A stretch of DNA of 64,000 nucleotides from Bacteroidota bacterium (GTDB lineage: Bacteria > Bacteroidota > Bacteroidia > UBA7662 > CANHCV01), in NCBI GenBank assembly GCA_947501265.1, contig CANMVY010000004.1, positions 62,001 to 126,000 of the forward strand. The letters are read 5' to 3'. Both the position numbers and the translations under genes were made by a program. Below the pieces are notes generated by a model. That model had not been told where the DNA came from. It saw only the letters and a program-made list of their open reading frames with translations, and did no database searches. The first letter of the stretch is position 1, and every line of letters begins with the position of its first letter. Below, piece by piece: positions 27,935-37,284 of this stretch.

Positions 27935-30274
27935 TTAAAATTTAAATCCGTAGGAAATGGACGGAATGATGGGGAATAAGCTCACTTGATTTACCGTTCG
28001 CGATGGATTTCCCCAGCGATCAAAATTGGAAATGTAAATGAAGTAAGGATTGAGACGACTATAGGCATTGTAAATGCTGATGTTGATCGTTTCTTCACCC
28101 CATTTGCGCTTCTTCGTTTTATTCATGCCCAAATCCATGCGGTGGTAGGGCGGCATGCGATAACTGTTGCGTTGCCCGTAATCGTAATACCCATTCACTC
28201 CACCCCATTGTCCGGGCAAGTTGAAGGAATTACGAGGGAAAGACATGGCGTTTCCAGTACCGTACACCCATGTAAAGGAAACGGTTAGGTTCTCCCGTAA
28301 CTCGTAGCTCGCCACCACCGACATATCGTGCCTACGGTCGTAACGAAATGGGTACTTCAAACCATCATTCAATTGTTCAAACTGCCTCCAGGTCCAACTC
28401 AAGGTGTAACCAACCCAACCGGAAAGTTTTCCAGTTTTCTTCTGCAAGAAAAGTTCCGAGCCGTAGCTCCAACCTCTTCCTCCTGTTTCAACTTTGTTTT
28501 GCCAATCGGAACTGCCTAAAAAACTCTCTCCTTCTTTGTACTCGATGAGGTTCGACATGGTTTTGTAATACCCTTCCAAGCTCAATTCGTATTCGTTGTT
28601 TTTCAACCCTTTCGCAAATCCCGTTGCCCATTGGTTCGAAATCATAGGGGCGACTTTATCGGTAGCCGGCAACCACAAATCGGTGGGGAGAGAAATGCCA
28701 GAATTGCTCAACAAGTGGATGTACTGTTGCATTTTCGCGTACGAAGCCTTCCAAGCTATGCTTCCGGGCAACAGGTAGCGCATGGAAACCCTTGGCTGTA
28801 AGCTGTGGTACATTTTTTCATTCACGAAAAAAGTGGAAAAATGAAGGCCATAGGCTACATTGAGTTTTGAATTCACCTTCCATTCGTCTTCTCCATAAAC
28901 AAATGATTCAATGCCATTGATGGGAGCTGAAGGCGAAAGAGTTGTATCGAATTGATTGACACCGTTGTTGAATTTTTGCGTGATGGCATCGGGCGTAAAG
29001 CGATGGTGAATGGAATTCAAACCAAACTTCACGCTGTGATCGGGATGAGGCGCATAATCAAAATCCATTTTTACAGCGAAATCTCGAATTCCTGAAAAGT
29101 AACGCAAATCGTATTCCTCGGTGATGACCTGTTGGCCATTGAACCTTTTGGAGTAACTGTTTGCCGACACTTCGTAGCGATAACGGCTGTAGGTGGCGGT
29201 AACATTGGAAAACAACTTGGGGGAAAACTGGTGGTTCCACCGAACGGCCGACATGGAATTTCCCCAAGCCAATCCAAATTTAAAACGCTCTTCGTATTGA
29301 AAACTTTGGGTTTTAGAAGAAGCGTAGAATTTATCGTCTCCGTTGTAAGTGCTCAAATAAATGCGATCCTTTGGCGAAATTTCCCAATTCACTTTCGCAT
29401 TTAAATCGTAAAAATAATATCCCCCCGTTCCTTGTCCTTGAGAAGCAATGGCAATGATGGGTGCAGCCAAAACATCGATGTAAGTCCTTCGGGCTGAAAC
29501 AATGTAAGAAGCTTTATTTTTCAAAATAGGACCTTCCAAGGTTAATTTGGAAGAAACCAATCCAATGCTTCCCTCTCCGTGAAATTCTTTGTTGTTCCCT
29601 TCTTTCATTTGAATGTCCAACACCGAACTCAAACGGCCACCGTAACGAGCTGGATATCCGCCTTTGGTTAGTTGAACGCTTTTCAATGCATCGGCATTGA
29701 ACACGCTAAAGAAGCCAAACAGGTGGCTAACGTTGTACAAGGGAACACCATCCAAAAGAATTAGATTTTGATCAGGTCCGCCACCACGAACGTACATGCC
29801 GGTAGAACCTTCTCCTCCGCTGTGAACACCGGGCGTTAGTTGCAACACTTTGATGACATCCACCTCTCCCATAAACGCCGGGATCTTTTTGATTTGAGCA
29901 ATGGGAATATCGATGGTGCTCATTTGGGTTCGTTGTTCAATGGCAGCATCAGCCGTGATATCAACGCCACTAAGGTTTTCCCCTACGCCCAATTCAACAT
30001 TCCACACCTCGGTTTTTCCAGCTGAAAAGCTTCGAATTTCTGACTTAAACCCAATGCAAGAAACCTTAAGTACTGCCTTTCCAGCAGGAAGGGTTAATGA
30101 GAAGAAACCGAAATTGTTGGTGTAAATCCCTTTTTTACTCACCGTATCATAGACCGAGACGAAAGGCAATCGTTCCCCCGATTTTTGGTCGGAAACGTAC
30201 CCTGAAAGGGTCATTTTTTGTTGAGAAAAGAGAAAAAAAGGAAGGAAGCAAAAAAGAACAACAAGTTTATTCAT
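27935..30274 (-). CDS. TonB-dependent outer membrane receptor with N-terminal CarboxypepD_reg-like domain
   Basis: 780 aa starting [20 protein letters not shown] carboxypeptidase-regulatory-like domain (about 20-100, GYVSDQKSGERLPFVSVYDT) precedes the plug (VDVIKVLQLTPGVHSGGEGSTGMYVRGGGPDQNLILLDGVP is spread over about 140-185) and a beta barrel ending in SYGFKF with a terminal Phe. It imports an unknown ligand using TonB energy. Paired with the DUF4249 lipoprotein. The start overlaps aroQ by 8 bases; the longer start 10 codons upstream lies within aroQ and would spoil the signal peptide. Confidence 0.93.
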   Translation of the reverse strand: MNKLVVLFCFLPFFLFSQQKMTLSGYVSDQKSGERLPFVSVYDTVSKKGIYTNNFGFFSLTLPAGKAVLKVSCIGFKSEIRSFSAGKTEVWNVELGVGENLSGVDITADAAIEQRTQMSTIDIPIAQIKKIPAFMGEVDVIKVLQLTPGVHSGGEGSTGMYVRGGGPDQNLILLDGVPLYNVSHLFGFFSVFNADALKSVQLTKGGYPARYGGRLSSVLDIQMKEGNNKEFHGEGSIGLVSSKLTLEGPILKNKASYIVSARRTYIDVLAAPIIAIASQGQGTGGYYFYDLNAKVNWEISPKDRIYLSTYNGDDKFYASSKTQSFQYEERFKFGLAWGNSMSAVRWNHQFSPKLFSNVTATYSRYRYEVSANSYSKRFNGQQVITEEYDLRYFSGIRDFAVKMDFDYAPHPDHSVKFGLNSIHHRFTPDAITQKFNNGVNQFDTTLSPSAPINGIESFVYGEDEWKVNSKLNVAYGLHFSTFFVNEKMYHSLQPRVSMRYLLPGSIAWKASYAKMQQYIHLLSNSGISLPTDLWLPATDKVAPMISNQWATGFAKGLKNNEYELSLEGYYKTMSNLIEYKEGESFLGSSDWQNKVETGGRGWSYGSELFLQKKTGKLSGWVGYTLSWTWRQFEQLNDGLKYPFRYDRRHDMSVVASYELRENLTVSFTWVYGTGNAMSFPRNSFNLPGQWGGVNGYYDYGQRNSYRMPPYHRMDLGMNKTKKRKWGEETINISIYNAYSRLNPYFIYISNFDRWGNPSRTVNQVSLFPIIPSISYGFKF

Positions 30275-30695
30275 GTGCGTTTTTTTCAAGGGTTTGAATG
30301 GCAAAATGATATCCCGCGAATCCTAATCCGGAAATACATCCGATGCAGGAGGAGGCGGTGATGAGGGAATGTCGGAAGGACTCCCGTTGGAAAACGTTCG
30401 AAAGGTGAACTTCGATGGCCGGCCCTTGCATGATGCGAAGGGCATCCGCCAAAGCAACGCTGCTGTGGGCCAATCCACCTGGATTGATGACCCATGCCTG
30501 AACGCTGGTGCGATTCTCGTGAAGGAAATCGATCAATTCCCCTTCGTGGTTACTTTGAAAAAACGTAAACGTGTGATTGGGAAAGGCGATTCTGATTTCA
30601 TTCTCTAAATCGAGAAGGGTTTTCGACCCGTAAATCTCGGGCTCGCGAATGCCCAACCACTGAAGGTTTGGGCCATGGAGAATTCCAAAATGCAT
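30267..30695 (-). CDS. aroQ: 3-dehydroquinate dehydratase, type II
   Basis: Third step of the shikimate pathway, cytoplasmic dodecamer in known members. 142 aa from [15 protein letters not shown]. Catalytic Tyr22 is in EIYG, and His97 and Arg104 in [32 protein letters not shown] is the substrate-binding loop. A start 33 codons upstream would overrun the promoter and is rejected. It heads an operon with a TonB receptor, an unusual companion for a shikimate enzyme. Confidence 0.93.
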   Translation of the reverse strand: MHFGILHGPNLQWLGIREPEIYGSKTLLDLENEIRIAFPNHTFTFFQSNHEGELIDFLHENRTSVQAWVINPGGLAHSSVALADALRIMQGPAIEVHLSNVFQRESFRHSLITASSCIGCISGLGFAGYHFAIQTLEKNAHE

Positions 30696-30699
30696 GGTA

Positions 30700-30707
30700 C
30701 AAAGATA
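30700..30707 (-). promoter_or_regulatory. -7 element abutting aroQ
   Basis: Minus-strand TATCTTTG (perfect), four bases (TACC), then ATG at 30695. It predicts a leaderless aroQ mRNA and decides the start codon. Confidence 0.6.
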
Positions 30708-30811
30708 GGATGAAACCACGGGCGATTGTTTGCCAAAAAATGAACGGCAGACGGGAAAAAATTCGTATCTTGCGCCCGATTTTTTTGGTATCATTTACCC
30801 TCCATTCTTTT

Positions 30812-31858
30812 ATGAAACTTGTTGAATACAAATTTGAATTACCCGAACATTTGATCGCATCTGAACCGGTTTCCCGTGGGGAAGGCAGGATGATGGTGAT
30901 TGATCGGAAGACGAAAACCATTACCCACAAAAAAGTGAAAGACATTTTGGAGTATTTCGAAGAGGGCGATGCATTTGTTTTTAACAACACCAAAGTTTTT
31001 CCAGCTCGTATGTACGGAAACAAGGAAAAAACCGGTGCCATGATTGAGGTTTTCCTTCTTCGTGAATTGAATAAAAAAATGCGTCTTTGGGACGTTTTGG
31101 TAGATCCGGCGCGCAAAATTCGAGTTGGAAATAAACTGTATTTTGGTGAAGAAAACGAATTGGTTGCCGAAGTCATTGATAATACCACCAGCCGCGGACG
31201 AACCATTCGCTTCATTTTCGAAGGCACCGACGAAGAACTTCGCGATGTGTTGTACACCATGGGCGAAACTCCAGTTCCTCCCGTAATCGGTCGTGGTACC
31301 AACGAAAACGACGAAGAGGATTATCAAACCGTTTTTGCCAAGCACGTTGGAGCCGTTGCAGCTCCTTCTGCAGGACTGCATTTCGACAAACCGCTCTTGA
31401 AAAGATTGGAATTGAAAGGCATCGAAGTGGGAGAAATTACCCTTCATGCTGGCTTGGGCGGACTTCGCATGGTGGAGGTAGAAGACCTCACCAAACATAA
31501 ACCGGAATCGGAGAGCTACGAAATTAATCCAGCCACGTGTGATTTGGTGAACCACGCTTTGGAAGGCAAGAAACGCATTTTGGCCGTTGGCGGAACTGTT
31601 TTGCGCACGCTTGAATCGTCTGTTTCGGCCAACAACCGCTTAAAACCTGCTCAAGGCTGGACCGACAAATACATCATTCCACCTTACAATTTCCAAATTG
31701 CAAATGCTTTCTTTACCGGATTCCATTTGCCTCAAACCACCTTATTGATGATGGCCACTGCTTTTGGTAGTTATGATTTGGTGATGGAAGCTTACAAAAT
31801 AGCCATTAAAGAGGAATACCGTTTCTCCGTTTACGGCGATTCCATGTTAATTATTTAA
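30812..31858 (+). CDS. queA: S-adenosylmethionine:tRNA ribosyltransferase-isomerase
   Basis: Adds the ribosyl part of SAM to preQ1-modified tRNA to form epoxyqueuosine. 348 aa from [17 protein letters not shown], with conserved [14 protein letters not shown] and AAPSAGLHF. The sequence upstream of this ATG in the same frame, up to 48 codons, lacks family similarity. TATCTTG at 30766-30772 may be its -7 element. gcvT follows after 2 bases. Confidence 0.94.
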   Translation: MKLVEYKFELPEHLIASEPVSRGEGRMMVIDRKTKTITHKKVKDILEYFEEGDAFVFNNTKVFPARMYGNKEKTGAMIEVFLLRELNKKMRLWDVLVDPARKIRVGNKLYFGEENELVAEVIDNTTSRGRTIRFIFEGTDEELRDVLYTMGETPVPPVIGRGTNENDEEDYQTVFAKHVGAVAAPSAGLHFDKPLLKRLELKGIEVGEITLHAGLGGLRMVEVEDLTKHKPESESYEINPATCDLVNHALEGKKRILAVGGTVLRTLESSVSANNRLKPAQGWTDKYIIPPYNFQIANAFFTGFHLPQTTLLMMATAFGSYDLVMEAYKIAIKEEYRFSVYGDSMLII

Positions 31859-31860
31859 CC

Positions 31861-32943
31861 ATGAAGAATACTGCACTAACATCCGTTCACACTGCATTGG
31901 GAGCCAAAATGGTTCCTTTCGCAGGTTACAATATGCCCGTTTCCTACGAGGGAATTATTCAGGAACACCACACCGTTCGAAATGACGTTGGCGTTTTTGA
32001 TGTTTCTCACATGGGCGAATTTTTGTTGGAAGGCGAAGGAGCTTTGGATTTGATCCAAAAAGTCACCTCCAACGATGCATCGGTTTTGATCGATGGAAAA
32101 GTTCAATACTCTTGCTTGCCCAACGGCAAAGGCGGAATCGTTGATGATCTTTTGGTTTACCGCATGTCGGAAAACAAATACTTGTTGGTGGTAAATGCTT
32201 CCAACATCGAAAAAGATTGGAACTGGATTTCTTCCCACAATTCATTTGGAGTGAAGATGACCAATTTGAGCGATGACACTTCGTTGTTAGCCGTTCAGGG
32301 TCCGAAAGCTGCCCAAGCACTGCAAGCCCTTACCCAAATTGATTTGGGCAGCATGGAATACTACACTTTTCAAGTGGGAACGTTTGCCGGTGTGAACGAC
32401 ATCATTGTGTCGGCAACCGGGTACACCGGCGCTGGCGGATTCGAAATTTACTTTCCAAATGCTGTTGCAGAGCAAATGTGGAATGCCATTTTCGAAGCAG
32501 GTAAGGACTTCGGCATCAAGCCGATTGGCTTGGGAGCCCGAGATACCTTGCGTTTGGAAATGGGATTTTGCCTGTACGGAAACGACATCAACGACGAAAC
32601 TTCTCCGCTGGAAGCGGGGCTGGGTTGGATCACCAAATTCACCAAAGATTTCATCGACAAAGATTATTTGTTGAAGCAAAAAGAAGCCGGACTAACGCGC
32701 AAACTCGTTGGTTTTGAGATGATCGATCGCGGGATTGCTCGTCAACATTGCATCGTGAAAGACGAAAACGGGATTGAAATGGGTGAAGTTACTTCAGGAA
32801 CCCAAAGTCCTACATCTGGAAAAATCATCGGAATGGCCTACGTTGCTACTCCTTTTTCGAAGGCAGGAACAGAAATTTACATGGATATTCGCGGGAAATT
32901 GATGAAAGCAGTTGTAACAAAAGCTCCTTTCATTCAAAAGTAA
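31861..32943 (+). CDS. gcvT: Aminomethyltransferase (glycine cleavage system T protein)
   Basis: Tetrahydrofolate-dependent T protein that takes the aminomethyl group from lipoylated H protein, releasing ammonia. 360 aa with [32 protein letters not shown] and [12 protein letters not shown], all family signatures. No glycine riboswitch is possible directly in front, since only 2 bases separate it from queA. Confidence 0.95.
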   Translation: MKNTALTSVHTALGAKMVPFAGYNMPVSYEGIIQEHHTVRNDVGVFDVSHMGEFLLEGEGALDLIQKVTSNDASVLIDGKVQYSCLPNGKGGIVDDLLVYRMSENKYLLVVNASNIEKDWNWISSHNSFGVKMTNLSDDTSLLAVQGPKAAQALQALTQIDLGSMEYYTFQVGTFAGVNDIIVSATGYTGAGGFEIYFPNAVAEQMWNAIFEAGKDFGIKPIGLGARDTLRLEMGFCLYGNDINDETSPLEAGLGWITKFTKDFIDKDYLLKQKEAGLTRKLVGFEMIDRGIARQHCIVKDENGIEMGEVTSGTQSPTSGKIIGMAYVATPFSKAGTEIYMDIRGKLMKAVVTKAPFIQK

Positions 32944-32952
32944 ATCCATGGT

Positions 32953-33366
32953 ATGGCCAAGAAATCTGAATTCGACTACGATTTCCAAGAGTCGACCCTT
33001 TGGGGGGTAAGCTCGGCCTTAGAGGCGTTCCAAGTTTGCATTGAGATCAACCAACACTTGGGATGGGAATTGCATCGACTTTCTGATTTTGAGGTTGAGA
33101 ACATTGCTTTTAAGCGGTTTGGCTGGGTTGATCGGGAAACGAGTTATTTCCAGTTTTTGGTTAAGAATAAACAGGTAACCGATTATTTTTTGCCTGAGTT
33201 AAAGCAGTTTGATTATTTGCTTTACCTCGAAGCCGATCCAGATTTGGTTCCATTGAAAGAAATCCATGGGCAACTGAAACAACTGAAAAACATTTTTTTC
33301 AGTTTAATGGATGTAGATTCATTGAAACAAAAACAAAAATTAAGTTACTTGCATGCAAACGAATAG
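32953..33366 (+). CDS. IPExxxVDY family protein
   Basis: 137-aa uncharacterised Bacteroidota family, recognised by the LPELKQFDYLLYLEAD segment (family motif IPExxxVDY) and by its usual position before pyruvate kinase. No membrane segment or catalytic motif. The 3' end overlaps pyk by 14 bases. Function unknown. Confidence 0.8.
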   Translation: MAKKSEFDYDFQESTLWGVSSALEAFQVCIEINQHLGWELHRLSDFEVENIAFKRFGWVDRETSYFQFLVKNKQVTDYFLPELKQFDYLLYLEADPDLVPLKEIHGQLKQLKNIFFSLMDVDSLKQKQKLSYLHANE

Positions 33367-34789
33367 AACCAAAATCATCGCCACCCTTGGGCCGGCCTCC
33401 TTCGCTCCGGCGGTTTTGCGTGAACTCGTTCAGGCCGGCACCAACGTTTTTCGCATTAATTTCTCTCACGTGGATTATTCCATGTTGCAAGAACTCATCC
33501 AAAACATTCGAACCATCGAAGCAGAAGAGAAAAAGCACATCTCCATTTTGGGCGATCTTCAAGGACCAAAAATACGAGTTGGCGTGGTGGAAGGAGAGGG
33601 CGCTTTCCTCGAAGACGGTGCCATTACAACGGTAACCACCGAACCTTGTACCTCCAATAAAGATCGTATTTTCATCAATTACGAGCCGCTTGCGCGCGAG
33701 GCTTCTCCCTTGGAAGAATTTCTGATTGATGACGGAAAAATTAAATTGCAGGTGGTTCAACGCCTCTCCCCTACCGAACTTGAAATGAAGGTCGTTCACG
33801 GTGGAATATTGAAATCGAAAAAAGGCGTTAACCTTCCAAATACCCCCATTTCTTTGCCCGCTCTCACCGAAAAAGACCGAAAAGATTTGGATTTTATCTT
33901 ATCCAACGATTTCAATTGGGTAGCCTTGTCGTTCGTTCGTTCCGTGAACGATATGCTAGAATTGAAGCGAATCATTCGAGATCGCGGGGTTGACATTGGG
34001 GTTATGGCGAAAATTGAAAAACCTGCAGCTCTCAAACAATTGGAAGCCATCATTTCTGAATCGGATGCGGTGATGGTAGCTCGTGGCGACCTCGGGGTAG
34101 AAATGCCCATTGAGGAATTGCCCATGATTCAGCGTAGAATTGTAAAATGTTGCATAGCTGCCGCGAAACCGGTGGTGATTGCCACGCAGATGATGGAAAG
34201 CATGACCACCGCTTTTCTTCCCACCCGTGCCGAAGCCAGCGACGTAGCCCACGGAGTTTTGGAAGGCGCAGATGCTCTGATGTTATCGGGCGAAACTTCG
34301 GTGGGTGCGCACCCTGCTCGGGTTGTTGACTACATGCGGAAAATTATTGCTCAAGTAGAATTGGCCGATAGCATTTATTACAAAAACTTTGACATTCCGA
34401 ATGCGGAACTCACCTTTCACAGTGACCTCATTTGCGAAACAGCCGTTAAAATGGCAAAAAAAGTAGAAGCAAAAGGTTTGATTACCATGACGTTTAGTGG
34501 CTACACTGCTCTTCGAGCAGCCAGTTATCGTCCGAAAACACCGGTTTACTGCTTTACTTCCAACGAAAAACTACTGAAACGAATCCCGCTTTTTTGGGGT
34601 GTGCGCGGATTCCGTTTCGAAAATATGGAATCGACCGACGCGGGGATTCAACTTTCTCATGAAATTTTGACCCGAAAAGGGTATCTTAACGCCGGAGACG
34701 TTGTAATCAACTTGGCGAGCATGCCGATTCAAGACCGCCAAAGAACCAACACTCTCAAAATTTCTCAAATAAAGGATCATGATCAATAA
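33353..34789 (+). CDS. pyk: Pyruvate kinase
   Basis: Final glycolytic step, phosphoenolpyruvate plus ADP to pyruvate plus ATP. 478 aa with TKIIATLGPAS, RINFSH, the catalytic signature region VMAKIEKPAAL, VARGDLGVEMP, and ATQMMESM. No extra C-terminal domain. It overlaps the genes on both sides. Confidence 0.97.
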   Translation: MQTNRTKIIATLGPASFAPAVLRELVQAGTNVFRINFSHVDYSMLQELIQNIRTIEAEEKKHISILGDLQGPKIRVGVVEGEGAFLEDGAITTVTTEPCTSNKDRIFINYEPLAREASPLEEFLIDDGKIKLQVVQRLSPTELEMKVVHGGILKSKKGVNLPNTPISLPALTEKDRKDLDFILSNDFNWVALSFVRSVNDMLELKRIIRDRGVDIGVMAKIEKPAALKQLEAIISESDAVMVARGDLGVEMPIEELPMIQRRIVKCCIAAAKPVVIATQMMESMTTAFLPTRAEASDVAHGVLEGADALMLSGETSVGAHPARVVDYMRKIIAQVELADSIYYKNFDIPNAELTFHSDLICETAVKMAKKVEAKGLITMTFSGYTALRAASYRPKTPVYCFTSNEKLLKRIPLFWGVRGFRFENMESTDAGIQLSHEILTRKGYLNAGDVVINLASMPIQDRQRTNTLKISQIKDHDQ

Positions 34790-35090
34790 CGAAGAAAATA
34801 ACGAACAACAAATCAGCATCGAGTTGAGCGAAGAAATGGCAACCGGGTCATATACCAACTTGGCCATCATTTCACATTCTCCAACCGAGTTTGTTTTTGA
34901 TTTCATTCAAATGATGCCAGGTGCTCCCAAAGCGAAGGTGAGAAGCCGCGTATTGATGCACCCCATGCACGCCAAACGATTACTCATGGCTTTGAACGAA
35001 AACATTCAAAAATTTGAAGAGCAATTGGGCGAAATTGATATCCATCAAGGTGCAGTTCCCGTGAATTTCGGTCCAACTGGAATGGCTTAA
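34779..35090 (+). CDS. DUF3467 family protein
   Basis: 103 aa with the family pattern YTNLAIISHSPTEFVFDF, GAPKAKVRSRVLMHP and HAKRLLMALNENI. Small soluble protein of unknown role. It overlaps the end of pyk by 11 bases and precedes the ricT-like gene by 22. Confidence 0.85.
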   Translation: MINNEENNEQQISIELSEEMATGSYTNLAIISHSPTEFVFDFIQMMPGAPKAKVRSRVLMHPMHAKRLLMALNENIQKFEEQLGEIDIHQGAVPVNFGPTGMA

Positions 35091-35112
35091 TCTCAACCTG
35101 AAATAAGAAAAT

Positions 35113-36801
35113 ATGGGTTGTGGATCTTGCAGTACAGGAAGCTGTTCTCCCGCTGGATGCGGAAGTTCAGGCAGTTGTGGAACGGGCGGTTGCAACCGCT
35201 TGAATACCCACGATTGGCTTTCCGAAATCATGTTGCCTCAAGGGGCCAACATTTACCCTTACGCCGAAGTGCGATTCAAGGGATCGAGAAAAGAATTTTT
35301 TAAATACGACCCACAAGAACTCGATTTGTATACGGGCGACTGGGTAATTTGCGAATCAAAATCAGGATACGACGTCGGCCGCATCAGCCTAAAAGGGGAA
35401 TTGGTGCGCCTTCAAATGCTGAAGAAAAAAGTAAAAGAATCGTCGGAAGACGTTCGCGTTATTACCAAAAAAGCAGAAGATGCCGATTTGGAAAAGCTCA
35501 AAGATATCAGAGCAAAAGAACCCGAATTGTTAACCCGAACCCGAGCCATCATCCAAACCGAAGGAATGGACATGAAACTTTCAGAATTGGAGTTTCAAGG
35601 AGATGGTTCAAAAGTGTTTTTCTATTACACCGCCGAGGAACGAGTAGATTTCCGAAATCTAATTCGAATCCTCGCCAACGAATTCAAAGTTCGGGTAGAA
35701 ATGCGCCAAATCGGCGCCCGACAAGAAGCCGCTGTTTTGGGTGGAATAGGCATTTGTGGACGTGAATTGTGCTGCTCTACGTGGTTAACCGACTTTAAAA
35801 GTGTTCCCACCTCGGCAGCCCGTTACCAAAACCTATCCCTTAACCCAGTAAAATTGGCCGGACAGTGCGGCCGATTGAAATGCTGTTTAAATTACGAACT
35901 CGACACTTACCTTGATGCACTCAAGGCGTTTCCTGATAAAGCCGATTATTTGTACACCGACTCTGGAAAAGCAGAATTGTTCAAAACCGATGTGTTCAAA
36001 CAAATCATGTGGTACGTGTACAAAGAAGGAAGTAACCATACCCCCTACCCCGTAGATGTGGAAACGGTGAAAGAAATATTGGCCATGAATGCCAACCAAC
36101 AAAAACCCGAAAGCCTTGAAAGTATGGCTATTCAGGAAGAAGAGTTGGCACCCAACGAAGATTTCTTGGATGATGTAACATCCGACATGAGTTTGAACCG
36201 ATTTGATCGGAGCAAAAAGAAGAAAAAGAAAAAACCTCAAGGAAATCAACGTCCTGCAGGAGTTGCCGGTACGGGCGAAAAGGCGGCGTCCGCCCCCCCC
36301 AACCAAGGAGGCCAACGCCCGAGAAACGAAGGACAAAACCAGAATCGAAATCAACCACGTCCACCCCGAGGCGAAGGTCAAGACCGCACCCCTCAAGGAG
36401 AACGTCGCCCCAATCAACCGGGCGAACGCCGTCCGAACCCGAATCAGCAACGGAATCCCGGTGAAAACGGTGGAAATAGAGGTCCGCAAAACCTAAATCA
36501 ACAAGGGAATCCCGGAGAAAACGGTGGAGATAAAGGTCCACAAAACCAAAATCCGAATCAGCAACGGGAACGTCGTCCGAACCCGAATCAACGGAAGCCA
36601 GGAGAAAACAGAGGTCCGCAAAACCCGAATCCCAAGGCAGAACCATCGGCATCAGCCGGCGGTGAAGGCTCTGTTGGGGCTGAGGGCAACAGCGGAAACA
36701 AATCCGAAAATCCGAATCAGGGCAAGAATAACTTCCGCCGCAACAACCGTAATCGCCCGCCCCGAAATCCGAACAATCCCAATTCCGGAGGTGAATCATG
36801 A
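35113..36801 (+). CDS. RicT-like PSP1-domain protein with a Cys-rich N terminus and long low-complexity tail
   Basis: 562 aa. The N-terminal 30 residues hold seven Cys among Gly and Ser (MGCGSCSTGSCSPAGCG). The PSP1 domain (about 45-300) includes the Cys cluster GICGRELCCSTWL and GQCGRLKCCLNYE. In Bacillus the homologue is part of an iron-sulfur Y-complex affecting RNA processing; the role here is inferred. The last 190 residues are disordered, Asn/Gln/Pro/Arg/Gly-rich and repetitive (NQQRNPGENGG), preceded by a Lys run. In Bacteroidota a PSP1 gene often sits beside gldH, as here, with which it overlaps by ATGA. Confidence 0.87.
   Translation: MGCGSCSTGSCSPAGCGSSGSCGTGGCNRLNTHDWLSEIMLPQGANIYPYAEVRFKGSRKEFFKYDPQELDLYTGDWVICESKSGYDVGRISLKGELVRLQMLKKKVKESSEDVRVITKKAEDADLEKLKDIRAKEPELLTRTRAIIQTEGMDMKLSELEFQGDGSKVFFYYTAEERVDFRNLIRILANEFKVRVEMRQIGARQEAAVLGGIGICGRELCCSTWLTDFKSVPTSAARYQNLSLNPVKLAGQCGRLKCCLNYELDTYLDALKAFPDKADYLYTDSGKAELFKTDVFKQIMWYVYKEGSNHTPYPVDVETVKEILAMNANQQKPESLESMAIQEEELAPNEDFLDDVTSDMSLNRFDRSKKKKKKKPQGNQRPAGVAGTGEKAASAPPNQGGQRPRNEGQNQNRNQPRPPRGEGQDRTPQGERRPNQPGERRPNPNQQRNPGENGGNRGPQNLNQQGNPGENGGDKGPQNQNPNQQRERRPNPNQRKPGENRGPQNPNPKAEPSASAGGEGSVGAEGNSGNKSENPNQGKNNFRRNNRNRPPRNPNNPNSGGES
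36420..36640 (+). repeat. Imperfect coding repeats in the ricT-like tail
   Basis: Short units encoding NPGENGGxxGPQN and RRPNPNQ recur two to three times with near-identical codons (for example around 36455-36490, 36505-36540 and 36600-36625). This looks like slippage-driven length variation of a disordered tail. Confidence 0.6.
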
Positions 36802-37283
36802 CGCGTTGGTTGTTCGGCATCTTCCTTCTTCTTTTCCTCGTTTCTTGTGAAGGAACCGCCTTGTTGAACGATTTCACCTCCATTAACGGTGGTGAATGGA
36901 AATACGGTGAAAAGGTAAGCAGCCAAGTAGAAATTAAAGATACAACTCAGGCCTTTCAACTTTCGGTGAACGTGCGTCACGATGTTGAATACGAGTGGGC
37001 GAATCTTTTCTGCATCCTTCACATTCAACATCCCGACGGTAAAAAATTTGAGCAACGCATCAATTTGATTCTTGCCGAACCCGACGGTCAATGGAAAGGA
37101 AAAGGAATGGGCTCCATAAAAGAGGTACGCATTCCTGTAGCACTGGTTAAATTCCCTAAAAAAGGAAAATACACTTTTCAATTGGAACAAAACATGCGTT
37201 TAAATCCTTTGAAAGGCATTGAAGACATTGGTTGTTATCTAGGAAAAGAAGAAATTGTAACCGATTCTGCTTCGGTAGAATAA
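36798..37283 (+). CDS. gldH: GldH-type gliding motility lipoprotein
   Basis: 161 aa starting MTRWLFGIFLLLFLVSC with lipobox Cys17. The pattern INGGEWKYGEKV...LSVNVRHDVEYEWANLF fits GldH, required for gliding in Flavobacterium and found next to PSP1 genes. Together with the T9SS cargo genes it supports a secretion or gliding machinery in this organism. The start overlaps the ricT-like stop. Confidence 0.8.
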   Translation: MTRWLFGIFLLLFLVSCEGTALLNDFTSINGGEWKYGEKVSSQVEIKDTTQAFQLSVNVRHDVEYEWANLFCILHIQHPDGKKFEQRINLILAEPDGQWKGKGMGSIKEVRIPVALVKFPKKGKYTFQLEQNMRLNPLKGIEDIGCYLGKEEIVTDSASVE

Positions 37284-37284
37284 T

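Noticed and set aside
30839-31555. 238-aa minus-strand ORF opposite queA
   Set aside because: Shadow of a fully conserved queA frame.
31859-31861. Glycine riboswitch in front of gcvT
   Set aside because: Only two bases separate queA and gcvT; there is no room for an aptamer.
35887-36883. Minus-strand ORFs of 200 and 251 aa inside the ricT-like gene
   Set aside because: They are antisense to a conserved domain and to biased repetitive codons, with no recognisable domain.
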